This document shows, piece by piece, positions 20,901 to 32,155 of a DNA stretch of 64,000 nucleotides. Position numbers and translations under genes: made by a program. Positions within the stretch are counted from its first letter, which is position 1, and each line of letters starts with the position of its first letter. The notes beneath the pieces were generated by a model. The model searched no databases. It was not told the origin of the DNA and saw only the letters and a program-made list of their open reading frames with translations. The stretch is from positions 13,693,249 through 13,757,248 of the forward strand of contig JAYGXS010000006.1 of the NCBI GenBank assembly GCA_036362985.1, given 5' to 3'. The stretch comes from Ligula intestinalis. Taxonomy: Eukaryota > Platyhelminthes > Cestoda > Diphyllobothriidea > Diphyllobothriidae.

Positions 20901-22006
20901 GATGTTGTTGCAGCAAGTTCGAACTGGGACATTTGTGTCGAAGTCGTCGTACCTCGCCCGAAAAAAGTTCTTCATGTAGCAGTGGTCAAATACTGTCAGT
21001 GTTCACTCACTCACTCACACACAGCGCCGCCTTCACAACCATAGCAAAGGACTGGCCGGGTGGGTCCAAACCACACACACCCCTTCTTCCCGTCTGCATT
21101 CTGAAATTCACTTCGTTCCTGTCGGTTCTTCTGACTGTCGGTATCCGTCTAGGCTATCCCCACGTGATCACTTGTCATACGCCTTCTCGGCATATGATGC
21201 CAGTCTTTTTGTCCAACTAATTGCAAATGACAGCTGCCTCTCGCGTTAGAATCATCTGCTGAATACGACAATTTCTGTTATTCCGCCGATTTAACTTAAG
21301 GTTTGAAGCTGACTAGGTCGGTTCTGGTGATCACTGATAGTGGTAAAGTGTCAAGAAAACTAACCTTGTGTTCATGCAGTTCTTCAAATTATATTTCTTT
21401 GGATGCCTGATTTCCAATTTATACCCCGTTTGCTTATAGCCAGCATATTTTGGATGGAGAGCTCTTTACCGTCCACGCTTAACTGCGAGACATTTTTTCA
21501 TGAGTTTGAACGTGGCTCTCTCACAAGAACCTTTTGCGAAGTCACTGTTCTAGTTGTTGCGTGGGATCGTTAAGATCATATTCTTATCCTCTTTTCAGTG
21601 CCTGTTGAACCGTTTATCCGAGGTGCAGGAGGAAAACTGCAGCCTCCATCGCCAAATCAAACGTCTTTCTGGCGAGCTTGAAGCCAAATCTGTAATTATC
21701 CAACAGCGATTGGACGATAAAATCGTTTCATCCACCAGTCAAGCCTCAGCTTTATCCACCAATCAGAGGTCGACCTCGACAACGGCCGCGCCCTTGAAAT
21801 CCTCTGATTTGTTCTCCGGTGCTTTGGGCAGCGTCAAATCAAAATTGAAATTACTGGAATCAGTTGCTCTTCCTGGTTCCCAGGCCAGCAGTCTTTCCAC
21901 CTCCCGGGAGCTTCGTGGACTCAAACAACTGTGCGAAGAACTTATGACCAGAAATATTGTCCTGGAACAGGCCCTTGAAGAGACCCTCAGAAAATCAGAA
22001 CCCTGA
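13859..22006 (+). CDS. GRIPAP1: GRIPAP1/GRASP-1-like coiled-coil protein, two exons
   Basis: Join of 13859-14923 and 21599-22006, 490 codons plus stop, phase-0 intron. In vertebrates GRIPAP1 (GRASP-1) is a coiled-coil endosomal protein that binds GRIP1 and acts in receptor recycling. Support comes from both ends: the N-terminus MQTNISAEEFARFQSQLLE has the spacing and length of the family N-terminus, and the junction SEEDFR/CLLNRLSEVQEEN matches the family's conserved C-terminal block. The central coiled coil is much shorter than in vertebrate proteins of about 840 residues. Ser/Thr-rich linkers interrupt the coils at about residues 125-165 and 270-350. A generic coiled-coil protein is the alternative; the paired end matches favour GRIPAP1. 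Confidence 0.65.
15090..16800 (-). mobile_element. Decayed RTE copy in the GRIPAP1-like intron
   Basis: Reading the - strand, three blocks match the intact RTE protein in order. VRNMNGGIIADNWAKV (about 16745) matches VRDVNGGFIADNSAKV. DDWSSDILVLVPRKGDK (about 16420) matches the region before motif A. SLLDTVYQEMEVVLKPLVFGLRRW (about 15350-15215) matches the C-terminus. Frameshifts and stops separate them. Several + strand frames here are shadows. Confidence 0.75.
15475..15535. repeat. CA-rich dispersed repeat, copy 1
   Basis: A (CA)n run followed by CATTCACAACCGTAGAGAAGG recurs in similar form at 21017-21075 in the same intron. It could be a microsatellite-tailed end of an old element. Confidence 0.5.
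16960..17480 (+). mobile_element. Decayed RTE fragment, + strand
   Basis: Similar in order to the linker and early reverse transcriptase of the intact copy. The segment agaaccttgcagct near 16990 matches 9936-9950, tgttagtggtaagccc near 17118 matches 10127-10142, and ggagaggacggtatcccc near 17350 matches 10385-10402. No open frame survives. It lies tail-away from the - strand copy at 15090-16800. Confidence 0.6.
17858..17970 (+). repeat. tRNA-like SINE relic, copy 1
   Basis: The stretch GCAGGTGGCGCAGTC has the look of a tRNA A box and is followed about 45 nt later by GGTTATCGATC, a degenerate B box. A diverged copy lies at 18311-18425. This suggests a tRNA-derived SINE, but no complete tRNA fold was found. 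Confidence 0.4.
18311..18425 (+). repeat. tRNA-like SINE relic, copy 2
   Basis: Direct repeat of 17858-17970: CAGGTGGTGCAATC, then CTAGCAAAGACTAGGTTATCG, then GCGCAAAATTATTTAGCAATG align with the first copy over about 105 bp. The copies are about 450 bp apart and in the same orientation. Confidence 0.45.
18559..18575 (+). other. Isolated perfect tRNA T-arm/B box
   Basis: GCGGGTTCGAATCCCGC forms a 5-bp stem with a TTCGAAT loop, exactly a tRNA T-arm and polymerase III B box. The expected acceptor and anticodon arms are not recognisable upstream, so this is a relic and not a tRNA gene call. Confidence 0.5.
18650..19480. other. Intron sequence without recognised features
   Basis: Part of the GRIPAP1-like intron. 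The frame at 18946-19278 shows no domain or splice context matching the flanking exons and is left uncalled. Confidence 0.4.
19480..20740 (+). mobile_element. Internally deleted RTE copy
   Basis: The 5' part (19525-19640) matches the RTE 5' region at 8575-8690. The section 19850-20250 matches the endonuclease region: gaatgtgcgac near 19877 corresponds to the CWNVRT codons. The 3' part (20400-20700) encodes GGQIRTWLDIICYDVEVVLE and WRDDSIMVSRS, matching the C-terminus. Most of the reverse transcriptase is missing between about 20250 and 20400, so this is a non-autonomous derivative or a decayed deletion. Confidence 0.7.
21001..21075. repeat. CA-rich dispersed repeat, copy 2
   Basis: (CACT)n/(CA)n followed by CTTCACAACCATAGCAAAGG, similar to 15475-15535 in the same intron. 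Confidence 0.5.
21599..22006 (+). CDS. GRIPAP1: GRIPAP1-like exon 2 (135 codons and stop)
   Basis: Acceptor with a pyrimidine-rich tract and cttttcag ends at 21598. The exon begins CLLNRLSEVQEENCSLHRQI, a leucine-zipper-like segment corresponding to the family's late conserved coil. A Ser/Thr-rich linker follows, then LRGLKQLCEELMTRN, matching the last conserved coil of GRIPAP1. Stop TGA is at 22004-22006. The reading frame matches exon 1 exactly across the junction. Confidence 0.78.
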   Translation, partial: CLLNRLSEVQEENCSLHRQIKRLSGELEAKSVIIQQRLDDKIVSSTSQASALSTNQRSTSTTAAPLKSSDLFSGALGSVKSKLKLLESVALPGSQASSLSTSRELRGLKQLCEELMTRNIVLEQALEETLRKSEP

Positions 22007-23684
22007 TTACCCTTTTGGCTGCCTGCTTGTTGTTCTCACAGTCCCACAATCACTCACAGCTAACATCTCTCATTGCAGGTCACCACTTTCAACGACTGTG
22101 ATATGCATTTTTGCGCAGTACTTCTCTTCGATTCTGCTCGTTCATCATTCCACCTTTCGCTTTTGTCTGTCTTTAACCTGTTTATATTTTTTTAACTTCT
22201 TTCTGGTTTGTCATCCGTTTTGGCACCTTCCAGTGGATAGATTAATCCTATGCTTCTTCTGTTACTGGCTCAACTGTCCTTCACACGTTCACTTATTTCC
22301 TACCATATACCACATATCTTTAGCGTATACATTTATTTTGACTTTTGCCCGGTCCTGCAGCCAGTTTATTTGTTGCGGAGTAGACACTCATCGGGAGAAC
22401 TGCATACACACCAGGCTAGTTTTCTTGGCAATTAGGTTTTAATGATCGGGTCAAAATTTAAGCGCACCTTCAATCTCCCTATTCTAACCAATGATGGATT
22501 TACTGTTTGCCGCCCTTGATGGGCGTGTCGCGGTCAGTAAAGATGAATGATCTACTGTAACCACAAACACCAAGAATGTTCCGTCTGTTGGAAGAAGGCA
22601 ATCAGATGTTGGGGCGATTCATTGGGTAAACGAGGCAAGTTGCTGCGGATTGACTGTATGCTGGTGTGTGAACAATGCGACCGGCTGAGAGCGTATGAGC
22701 AGCCGTTTTTGGAGAATAAGACCGTTCAGGAGCGTGCCAAAAGAGGTTTGTTGTTTACGCGCCTGGGTCTGTTCGTGTGGCAGTGATTTTCTGGCTGTGG
22801 GGCGCGTGATTGGTTGCGTCGAAGGCCGAGTCTGGATACCTGATGACAAGGTCAGCTGGGCGTCAAATAGGCTGGCTAATAGGGCTAGCCTGAATTGTAT
22901 GCGGATTCTGGTCTGTCCGTAAGCGCGGGAATTTTCACAAGGGTCCAGAGCGCGCTCTGTGTGAGTCAGCCTCGGGCGAGGATTGGTCCAGGTAGTCTGG
23001 AGTGCGCGTGGGCGCAAAGGTTGCGCGGCCGGGTGACCAATACTGTCCTCACGTGACATCGTCTGTGGCGTCTCGCGTTAGCAGAAGCTGGGCTGCAGAG
23101 CCACTACAGTTCTGCTCCTAAATTGAATTTCAAGGTTTTGCCTAATTTACCTTTTTTCATGGTATTTCTGATGCCATGTTTGCTCGTCGCTCTCTAGTTG
23201 GCGCAGTAAGGGTAATTGCGACTTCCTGTATACTCGGTCATCAAACCCGGCTTCGATAAGTTGACTCAATTTCTAATAAACCAACCTGCTAGCGCAGGTG
23301 AATGCATCTTCGCCTGGTTTTACGCGGACCAGTGGCGGTCGTCTCTTCTCGGAATACATACCTACTTTGGAACTTAGTAAGCGTTTCCTGAAACGACGGC
23401 CACGGATCGACAGTAACGACGTTCATAAAATTGGCAGGCTTTTTTCTTAGCACCGTTTTACTGCCCTGACTAGCACGTAGTTCATGCGCGCTGCACACTC
23501 GTGTGCCATTAACGGCAGATTAATCGTCTAGATGAGTTATTGTCGTCCGCACTTGCTTGTGGTCGTAAATGAATTTTAGATTGGACAAGCTATCTTTAAT
23601 TGGTCGAATTTAAATAGCCGTTATGGCACTTATAAGCACAAAGGCTAGAAGTGGTGTATGTTCGTTCAACCGTGCAGTAGAGTC

Positions 23685-23718
23685 TCGGCTGGATCACGTG
23701 ATGCACCAAAACAGCCGA
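23685..23718. repeat. Short hairpin with internal CACGTG palindrome
   Basis: TCGGCTG (23685-23691) and CAGCCGA (23712-23718) are perfect inverted arms around a loop that contains the palindrome ATCACGTGAT (23693-23702). Confidence 0.55.
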
Positions 23719-24599
23719 ATGTGATTCGCACATGTGACGATAGCTGATCTGGTTACGAGGGTGGGGAGGAGGGGCATGAGCACACCGACTTTTCAGCGAC
23801 TACAACAGTCGGGAAAAGGTGAGGTTCGATGAGTTCGCCAGCGGAAGCCACAAAGGAGCCACAGTCAATCATTAACCCACAGGCAGGTCGGAGTTCGACC
23901 GTCAATACTACCTACAACACGAAGCAGAACGAACAGACATTCCATCACTCTGATGATGGAACCAAGGAAGTTTCCTTAACGCCATCACCAATACAGTATG
24001 ATCCATGAAATCGTCTCTTTTTCTTCGTACGGTCTGTGATCAACCGCCTGTGCTGACACCTTTTCTTCGCTGCTAAGCTCTGTGCTGCCCATGGCCGACT
24101 CACTATAGAGCCACGCGTGACTCATAGTCTTTTCTCCTGCAAAGTCTTACGGTCCTGCGTACACGCAATCTATCTCGATCTGCCGTGAATGCCGCCCACG
24201 CTATCCACAAATCAGTTTGACCCATATGCGTGATACATCGGCCCTTCGCCCGCCAACTTTGTATATGTGGGGACTGACCGTCACACGCTCCTTGCCGAGC
24301 CACCCGCATTTTGGGCTCGCGGTCGGGCGATGCATCGCGTATTCGCCCTTTCGCCTAGCGACCTTGACGCCAATCATTGTGCAACTTTTCTTGATTGGCT
24401 GCAAGATGTCCCTGGATCCCGCAACCCTGCGCAGAGGTACAAAGTACACACACACAAACTGGCATCTGCACTGTGAGCAGCTTGTTTCGGAAGAGCCTTT
24501 TGCTTTTTCCTTTCCTACAGTACACTGTCCAAATTAATCGGTCTTAACTGACTTCTGGCTTGGAAGAACCTTCTGTAATCGGCGATACCTCCTTTCGAC

Positions 24600-24980
24600 A
24601 AATGCGGCTTGCCCATTCACTGCTGACTACACTTAACCTCGCGAAGTTTGATCGCTGTCGTGCCCGTATAGCCTTTGGAGCCGGCAAGTCAGTGTGCTTG
24701 TTTGCCTGCCCACGTCAATCAGCGGACTGATCAGTTGTTGCTGTACTGACCTCCTTCCGTTACGTTTCTTTTCCGTAAGCGTCAGCTCTCAGTTCCGTGT
24801 ACTAGTCTACATCATTTTCCCTGTCCGAACTGGGCTGAGCCTTCTACGGAGTACCTGATAGGCGGGATGCAGTTCGATTGAATGTAACAGTCGAAGCCAA
24901 ACTTTTGATCGCCAGACCGATCATCTAATGATTGGCTCGGTTGATCATCTTCACTCGATTAAAGACGCATCCGTTGCCCA
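24600..24980 (+). repeat. Dispersed repeat, partner of 57990-58430
   Basis: Matching blocks in the same order include GCCCATTC-CTGCTGACTAC (24610 versus 58000), then CACGTCAATC near 24711 versus CACGTCAGTC near 58100. Two further pairs are GGCGGGATGCAG near 24862 versus GGCAGGATGCAG near 58310, and ACTTTTGATCGCCAG near 24900 versus ACTTTTGAGCACCAG near 58360. No coding capacity is visible, so the family is unnamed. Confidence 0.6.
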
Positions 24981-25844
24981 GTTTTAGTACTTTTTGATGA
25001 CAGTCTTGATCGAAAATGGCGTGGAATATCTGTTCAGCGAAGTCGTTAGTGTTTCGAGGTCTGAGACAAGCAAAATAGGATGCCTAGGCAGACTGATAAA
25101 CAAGAGGATGCTATGCTGTGAAAGAATCGAAATTTGCGGTATGGAATTGTCTGGCAGAGACGAAGGAGCCCGGTTCCTGAAAAAGGGTCACAATGTTAAG
25201 TGGAGTTCGGCAGCCGTCTGGGTTGACTAAGCAGCCTTAGTTAGGAACAGCACTATTTATCTCCTCGCACGGGAGGGATTTAGGAAAGGTGTCCTAAACA
25301 AACGCTGCATCGCGATTTCTGCCAGCTGACCGTGGGTTGTCGAGTCCGACAATGTCCGCCGTGTGCTTCACAGTGTGGCGGTGCAGAGATGGTTACTTAT
25401 GCGCGGATTACTTTTAAGTTATAGTAGACTTATGCCGCATCTAACGCACTCTTTCTTCCACCACCGGTCGTGCTCGGTATCATGACAGATTCAAGGCACG
25501 CACATATTATGTCGGGTGCATGCAGCAGGCATGGCAATATCCACATCTAGTCATACCACTACGCGTCTTGGTCCACGACTAACACCGTATCGGGGTTTAA
25601 CACGATAGCAAAAGAATAGACGCTCACACCGGATGGGCCTCTGCGCCTGATCGTAATCCACACTTGGTCAGGATTTGCGTGTATCATTATGGCTGCGGCA
25701 AAACTGTCTCATGTAGCTGAGAGGCCAAGAAGAGTAGAGCACGAAAACACAGTTTTCACTTACGTGGAAGGTGGTGCTAAGGGAATGCATTTGGGATGCA
25801 CGTATTGATTGGCTGATTGATAAAGTGGATGAGCCTGCGGTAAG

Positions 25845-27735
25845 TTACCGCAAATTGTCATAAAGGCGCACGTGGCCAAGTAGGGTCACATGGTGAATGA
25901 AGGTGCGTGAACAGTGTGCACAGTAGAGGTGAATGCGGCGACTGTATGTCGGGTCCAAGGGCACCACTTCACCGGTCTGCGTGCGATTAATTCGCAAATA
26001 ACTGACTATGCCGCTGCGTGAGGTGAAGATGCGGTGTAAGTGAGCACAAGGTAAGTGGAGAAATGTTAAGTCGACAGTGCTGGTGTTTTTGCTGGTAGTG
26101 GTGATCGTCATCGTCGCGCCAATTCCAAAACTGGGTTTGGAGGTGTTGATATGTGTGCTGGACGTTTTAGATGTGTCAGTACGTGGTGAATTTGGCTCTC
26201 ATGGGTACGCATGTACTGAATATACCCATGCGATGAGGGCCTGCTTGAGGTCAGTGTAGACATTGCAGTCGGTTGCATCTGTTGTGTGTTGGTGCTCTAA
26301 GCACTGGTGGATGACCTTTTATGCATGCCTGCATGAGGTCACGTGATTGCAATCTTCGAATGACTTGGCTTCTTATCTCTTCTTCTCCTTGTCTTAAGGA
26401 ACCGGGCTTGGAGCTTGTAGTGACAAAAGTTAACCTTATCAACCTTAATTCCTCAATAACTGGTGACTCGCGACATGAAATGAACTCTAAACTTCTGATA
26501 TGGCACAGCTCATTCATCATCAAAACTCATTCGCCTTCAACTGAATTTCTTGTGTTATGTTGTGTGACTGCGATATGGAGAATTTCATTACCGTTTCCCC
26601 GTCGTAAGGCGATGCGGAGATCCTCAACCACCCACCGCCTATCGATTACAGGCTATTGTTTCTTCCCAATTCAGCAAAGCATTTCCCTCTATGAGTGCCA
26701 GCACAATGACCTCCTTTCAAGCCTCTGGCCTTCTATCTACTGCCAATGGTATCGCTCACTCATCTCAACCAGCACTGACACGGTATACTGCTTTGGCGTC
26801 GAAGTTCGGCTCAACCAACCTAGCTCACTCACACGTTGACCCGATGACCATTCCTGCTAGCAAAATGCCAGACCACTCACACGTAGTTGAGATGACGTAT
26901 CTCCTACCAACGCGTCGACCCACTCGCAAACGTAGTCGTGATCGCGAAAGCACTCTTCCCTCCTACCAACGTGTCAGTCACGACCTCCTCTCCAACTCGT
27001 ATCACTCAACAGCTGAATACGCGAGGACCTACAGAGTGGCCCGGTTTCAATCCATCTAGTAATTGGCTCTCAAGGCCAACACACAAAGACCTCAATGGGG
27101 TGACTTCGGGTCAAAGCACCCTAGGGCGCGGATGGGCGCTCCGACAGTCCACTTATTCTTACCTATTTTTGATTCCTTTTGTGCAGAATAAACTGTTCCT
27201 ACCCCTCTTACCTTATCAAAACTTCTCTGGTCTCCCAATGAACCAGCCCTGGAAGATCGTAGTGACAAGGGTTATCTCTATTAACCTTAACACCGCTCGA
27301 TACTGGTTCAACAGTCCCTGTAAGATGGCTTTTAAAATAACCGATCAGATCGATGCGTGACGTGAATTTGTGATCACAATCAGGGCAGCTTAGAAGTTTA
27401 GCAGGTGACGGGTCATCAGAGGTGGTCCCAACGGTTTTGGGAGTGAGGGAAATGGGTTTATTGATGGTCATCGCCGTAGAATACGCAAAGTCACGGCAGA
27501 GAGGATGGAGTCGGTCGTTAAGGACGCAGGAACATTGGAAGTCTAATTACTGGTGGGATGGATATTCACCCTTGGGCTGTTTCAAGTGACAGTAAAGGGT
27601 CATCGCAGATGTAGAAGCTGGCGTTGTTGGAGCGTAGGTCCACTGCGTCCGAAGATGTCCAACGAGGCCAGTTCGCGTGCAGAAATTGCGTTGACAGCGT
27701 GGGCATATGGGGAAGGGGAGGTTGGGCATTGGTCG
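25845..27735 (-). pseudogene. Decayed multi-finger C2H2 zinc-finger sequence
   Basis: On the - strand there are four C2H2-like units separated by Thr/Pro/Ser-rich linkers: ICPRCQRNFCTRTGLVGHLR (near 27700), CPDCDHKFTSRIDLIGYFKSH (near 27380), PCAHLHRIFTSRSGIVSYLR (near 26045) and YCAHCSRTFIHHVTLLGHVR (near 25930). Each finger has lost at least one metal ligand, and frames are broken between them. A roughly 100-bp block (near 26400-26460 and 27235-27300) is duplicated in the same orientation, so two copies may lie in tandem. Finger arrays of this style may belong to an abundant mobile element; a dead host zinc-finger gene is the alternative. Confidence 0.55.
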
Positions 27736-27739
27736 TGTG

Positions 27740-27900
27740 GATCCCAGGCGACTGTCAATATTTGTACTCATAGACTGTACAAAGTTCTGGATCCACTGAT
27801 TTCTCGTTTTATTGCCCGTATGAAAATAATAAATTTCAAGGATAAGGTCTACCTCTCTGTATATTTCCGCCCTAGATTGCGAAAACAAGTTCACGGTTGT
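27740..27900 (+). mobile_element. Short CR1-like LINE fragment
   Basis: On the + strand HRLYKVLDPLISRFIARMKI and the following residues match the ALYKVLDPLILHFVPRKKVI segment that the - strand LINE encodes near 36390. It abuts the zinc-finger sequence, which is in the opposite orientation. Confidence 0.6.
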
Positions 27901-27961
27901 CTACATGCTCAGATATTTGTGCGTATCCACTTCTTTTAATGCGGCGCCAATTATAAAATAA

Positions 27962-29930
27962 TTATGTTTCCAAACCACTTTTCGAGCGCGGACACTTGGA
28001 TACATTATACTCAAGAAGCCACGTGGACGAACAGTTAAACAATTCACTGATGTTCGATTGCAACTTCCTTGCATCCGCCAGCATGAAAGCTGCGCCTTCT
28101 AGGTCATTGTGGCAGTCGCTTATGTAGATTGCGAAGAGGGGTGGACTCAAAACAGAACCTTGTGGTACGCCATCTTCTAATTTCCCCATTGCGTGTTTCA
28201 ATTTCCGACAGCGACCGTCTGTTCTCTAAGGGACGAGCAACTGCTGATGCATTTAAACAATTTCTCTTGATCCCCAGGTTCCAAGTCTTCTGTAAAAGAA
28301 GCCTGTGTGGTACCTTCTTAAAGTCGAAAAATATCACATCAGTTGGATAGCCGGTGGCCCTGGTCCGGTGGCCCTTGTCCATTTCTCATGCGAGTAAAGA
28401 GCACTCATGAGGTAATATCGTCGTGGACGAAAGTCGTGCTGAACATCAAATACTATTTTTTCCCTTCCAGGAATCCCATTAAATTCCTCTTGATGTTATG
28501 CTCCATTATCTTACACGCGATGGGAGATAGAATGACAGGGCGGTAATTGCCGCAGTCAAGTCGACAACCTCTCTTATAGATCGGGCTTACGAATGCCAAC
28601 TTTCATTCTTCTTTGACTTTTCGAAGATAACAGACAGAGCTTTTCACAGTTTTTAGCCAGTTCCCGTAATACGAGTACAGGAATTGTATCCGGCCCAGAT
28701 TATTTGGCAGGCTTGAGGTGGAGTAATGTGGCCCTGACTATGTCTTGTTTAAACTCAAGGTCCTCTATTTAGGAGCAGGATGAGGATAAGGGTAGGGGTG
28801 AGGGCATATTTGTTGATGACCGGACAGACCAGCAACAAGAACATAAGAGTCTCAAATGTAGACAGATTTAAAGCAATCGGAAAGTAGGGATGTTTTCACC
28901 TGGTCGTCGGTTTCCCGTTTTTTCTTCATCAGATACTAGGACAGGGATCATTTCCTGAGATCTTTTTGTGCTTCTTATATAGCCATATAGTATTTTGGTG
29001 TGTTCCAACGAGTTTTTTAGTATGTTTAGCTCTTATTAATCTTGTAAGTTAGCAGATACCATTTAAAAATGCAACGTTGCCACTTATACTTCCGCAAGTG
29101 TTTATTGGAGCCATTTTATCTGTATCGCCTTCAGAAGTGAGTTTTTTGAAAGCGGCCTGCGAGGTTGAGTTAATCGACTTTGTGCGATTTGTAGTTGTCG
29201 TTTTTCTGAGAGGAGAGCTGTGGTAAACAATTCGTTTTTTTATCGAGCTAAACGTCATCCACCGTTCATTTGCTTCACATTGGAGTTCTGGTTCCCAGAA
29301 TACCTCTAACATATCTCTTGTCATAAGTGGATAGTCCCTCTTCCAAATGCTCCTCTTCGATGTATCGGGCAAATAAGTTTTGGAAAAGAGAGAGTGCTTG
29401 AATTAAAGCTTTATGTAGTCGTTTGACGCTAATGGGGTCGGCCTTGCAGGTTCATCCTCTCGGATAAGAATAAGGTCCAAACAGTTCGACTGTTGTCCTT
29501 CACTACCCTGTTTTCCAAGGTTGAAGATCTGGCAGAAGTTAGTCCGTGGCCTACTATAGTAGTTTATGACTGAAGTTATCTGGAGGCTCCGGTGCAGTCC
29601 ATGTTTGCGTTAAAATCCCCAACGTAAGGATGGTTTTTCGCCTCAATTACCTTACATATTTCCGCTATGAGGATAGTGTCTTGCTCAGAGGTCTGATTTG
29701 GCAAGGTATACGCCACCGAACACATCAGCGGTTTGGCAGATATATAATTACTTAAAATTTCAATATCAAGTTCTGTGCTATGTACTTCAGCCAAGTCTGT
29801 CAAGTTGCGAGTGCCGTAGATCATAACTTCTTCTCCCCTAGTTGGTCTGTCTTCCCTGAGAATTTGGTATCCTCTAAGTGATAATTCGGAATCGGCGACA
29901 TCTGTCGAAAAAAGGTTTACATGAAAGCCA
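27962..29930 (-). mobile_element. Decayed CR1/Jockey-like LINE (copy A, endonuclease and RT part)
   Basis: Reading the - strand: endonuclease pieces DVADSELSLRGYQILREDRP (near 29890) and VGDFNANMDCTG (near 29600), then reverse transcriptase pieces PTDVIFFDFKK (near 28330) and GVPQGSVLSPPLFAIYISD (near 28170). Motif C reads LADA instead of the usual FADD, so the catalytic Asp pair is lost. Multiple frameshifts and stops are present. The upstream part of the same element probably lies beyond the + strand LINE, at 33076-33600. Confidence 0.75.
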
Positions 29931-32155
29931 TAATATAGGCGCGGCTTTCGAATTTGAGCCACCCATTTTTTTTGCTCCCCATTCATGCGGGAATTTATTA
30001 TCCTATACCATCCTCCCTAATCCTCTGCTTTGTTTGTCTGCACTTTGTATCATGAGGTCATGTCTACAGTACACTGCTACCTTTTTAAATGCGCGAAAAC
30101 AAGTTATCTTATCTACAACACATCAACATTCCAACATTTGTCAAATGAGGCCAATCTGTCGCATTTGCAATTCAATGTCTTCGACAATTCTCCGCACCAC
30201 ACGGAAAAGAACACACAGATCAGGTTGGCAACAAGGAAACAAACGTAAGCCTCTACAAGGATTGTCACTTCCAGGTTTCATGTCGACAAATTGCAGATCC
30301 CTGTTTAAAAAAGTGTCGAATTATCGGAAATCATGTTGAAAAGAGAACATAAGAACTCTGCAGTCATCTGTCTGCAAGAAACTTGGCTTAACAGCGACAT
30401 TGAGTCGGAACTCATCACCCCACAATATTTTTACGTCTATCGTTCGTACAGAAAATCCTTAACCAGCGGCAGAGGTGGTGGAGTGGCTGTCTTTTTAAAT
30501 CAGCAATGGTGCACAAATTGCAAGTCTCTATTCTCTTATTCAGACGACTTAATAGACGACATTGCTGTAGTATGCAAGCCCGGTTTTTAAGCAATTCTAA
30601 AGACATCATTTTTGTCAGTATTTACATTCCTCCCTCTACGTGCCAACGTGCTTTAGGCACCTTTTTCGATTTTCTTTCCCAAAAACTTGCTGTATGTCTT
30701 GCGAGCATGTCATAATTTTAAGCGGTGATTTCAACCGTGTAAATCTTCGTCCCCTTACACTGTTTGGTTAAGACGATTTAGTTTCCTTCAACACTCGTGC
30801 CGACGCCCCTCTGGATCACATACTGACCAACAATCCCACAATTTTTGTCGTCAAAAATAGAGCACCGTTGGCAGGCTCAGATCATTTTATTGGGCTTGCC
30901 AACCATCTATTGTAGCTCTGACAAAGGGCTGTTAGCAATTCCCAAGATGAAAGTAAGGGTTCGAGACACCTCCCCGCATAATCTTTCTTTGCTCCAGACC
31001 GTCACACTGACAATATTTCTATCCTTCTAGAGTACTCAGATGTCGAATCATGCTGTAGACATCTCACTACTTTTTTAAACAATATTTTTAACGTCTGCTG
31101 TCCTCTTGACACTGTCACGGTTAGACCTGACAGAATATCTTCTCTCCACCTAAAAACTTTGAGACGTCAAAAGGAATTGCTCTAAAAACTAGGTCTGCGA
31201 GATGGACTAAAGGATCTGAACGTCCAGATAAAGCGTGAGATTTCCAGGCTGAATGACCTTTTTGTTAGTCGGCTTTTTACTTCTTCTACATCTTCCGGTC
31301 CACTCACTTCCTCCGAAATATGGAAGTCTCAAACGTCTCACTGGTCAATGCAATACACTGGCACATGTTGATGCTGACCTAGACAGCTTAAAATCAAAGT
31401 TCATCCACACTCTCACCAACTCCTATCTCCCGAAAAATGATATTTCCTTACCACCAAGTGATTTTTCTCCAGTGTCCGTGGAAACAGTCATGAAACACCT
31501 CAACAAGGTCAAAGGTACAACAGCTGTCGGACCAGATGGCGTCTCCCCATTTCTCCTTAATTTTTGCTCTTTTCAATAAGCTCCTGGCTTGGCACATCTT
31601 ATTAATTTATCTTTCATGGATTTCAAGATTCCTGACGGCTGGCGTTCGGTCAAAATCACTCCTATTCCAAAAAAAACCACATTAACGGGTCCCAAATCAT
31701 TTCGCCTAATCGCCTGCTCTTCTGCACTCCTCAAACTTACAGAACGAGCAGCTTTCGACATCATTCAGCCTTTTTAATCCAATTTTTCTGATCCCTTGCA
31801 GTTTGCGTGTAAGGCTAGGCGTAGTACACTAGATGCTGTTGCTCTGGTAGTCCACTCTGCTCTTAGAGACTTGAAAAAGGGATGTCGTTCATACGCATGA
31901 GCCTTTCTTGACTTCTCTTCAGCCTACAACACGATCCCGCGAAATCTTCTTCTTAATAAAACCTCTGCATGCGGCTCTCCTGGCTGGGCCGTCTCTTGGC
32001 TTGGGGACTTTTTTACTTCCCGCACCCAATTCGATCAGAGCGGGAAGCGAATATCCACGATCCTTCCCAACAATTGTGGAGTTCTGCAGGGGTCTATATT
32101 ATCCCCTCATCTTTTTTTCCTCCATACTGATGACCTACGATCTCCAAACGCATGT

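Larger units (their letters stand above)
22007..25844. other. Intergenic region with dispersed repeats, no gene called
   Basis: The GC-rich part at 22540-23060 carries a - strand open frame of 146 codons (22619-23059) rich in Arg, Thr and Gln with no recognisable domain; its composition looks like a chance frame in GC-rich DNA. The interval downstream of 22006 should contain the 3' UTR and poly(A) site of the GRIPAP1-like gene, but no AATAAA was confidently assigned. Repeat pieces at 23685-23718 and 24600-24980 are listed separately. Confidence 0.45.

Noticed and set aside
22619..23059. 146-codon - strand gene in GC-rich DNA
   Set aside because: No domain and a biased Arg/Thr/Gln composition with no homologous copy; likely a chance frame.
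22950..23280. Solo LTR with primer-binding-site-like TTGGCGCAG
   Set aside because: No second LTR, no TATA/AATAAA layout and no defined ends.
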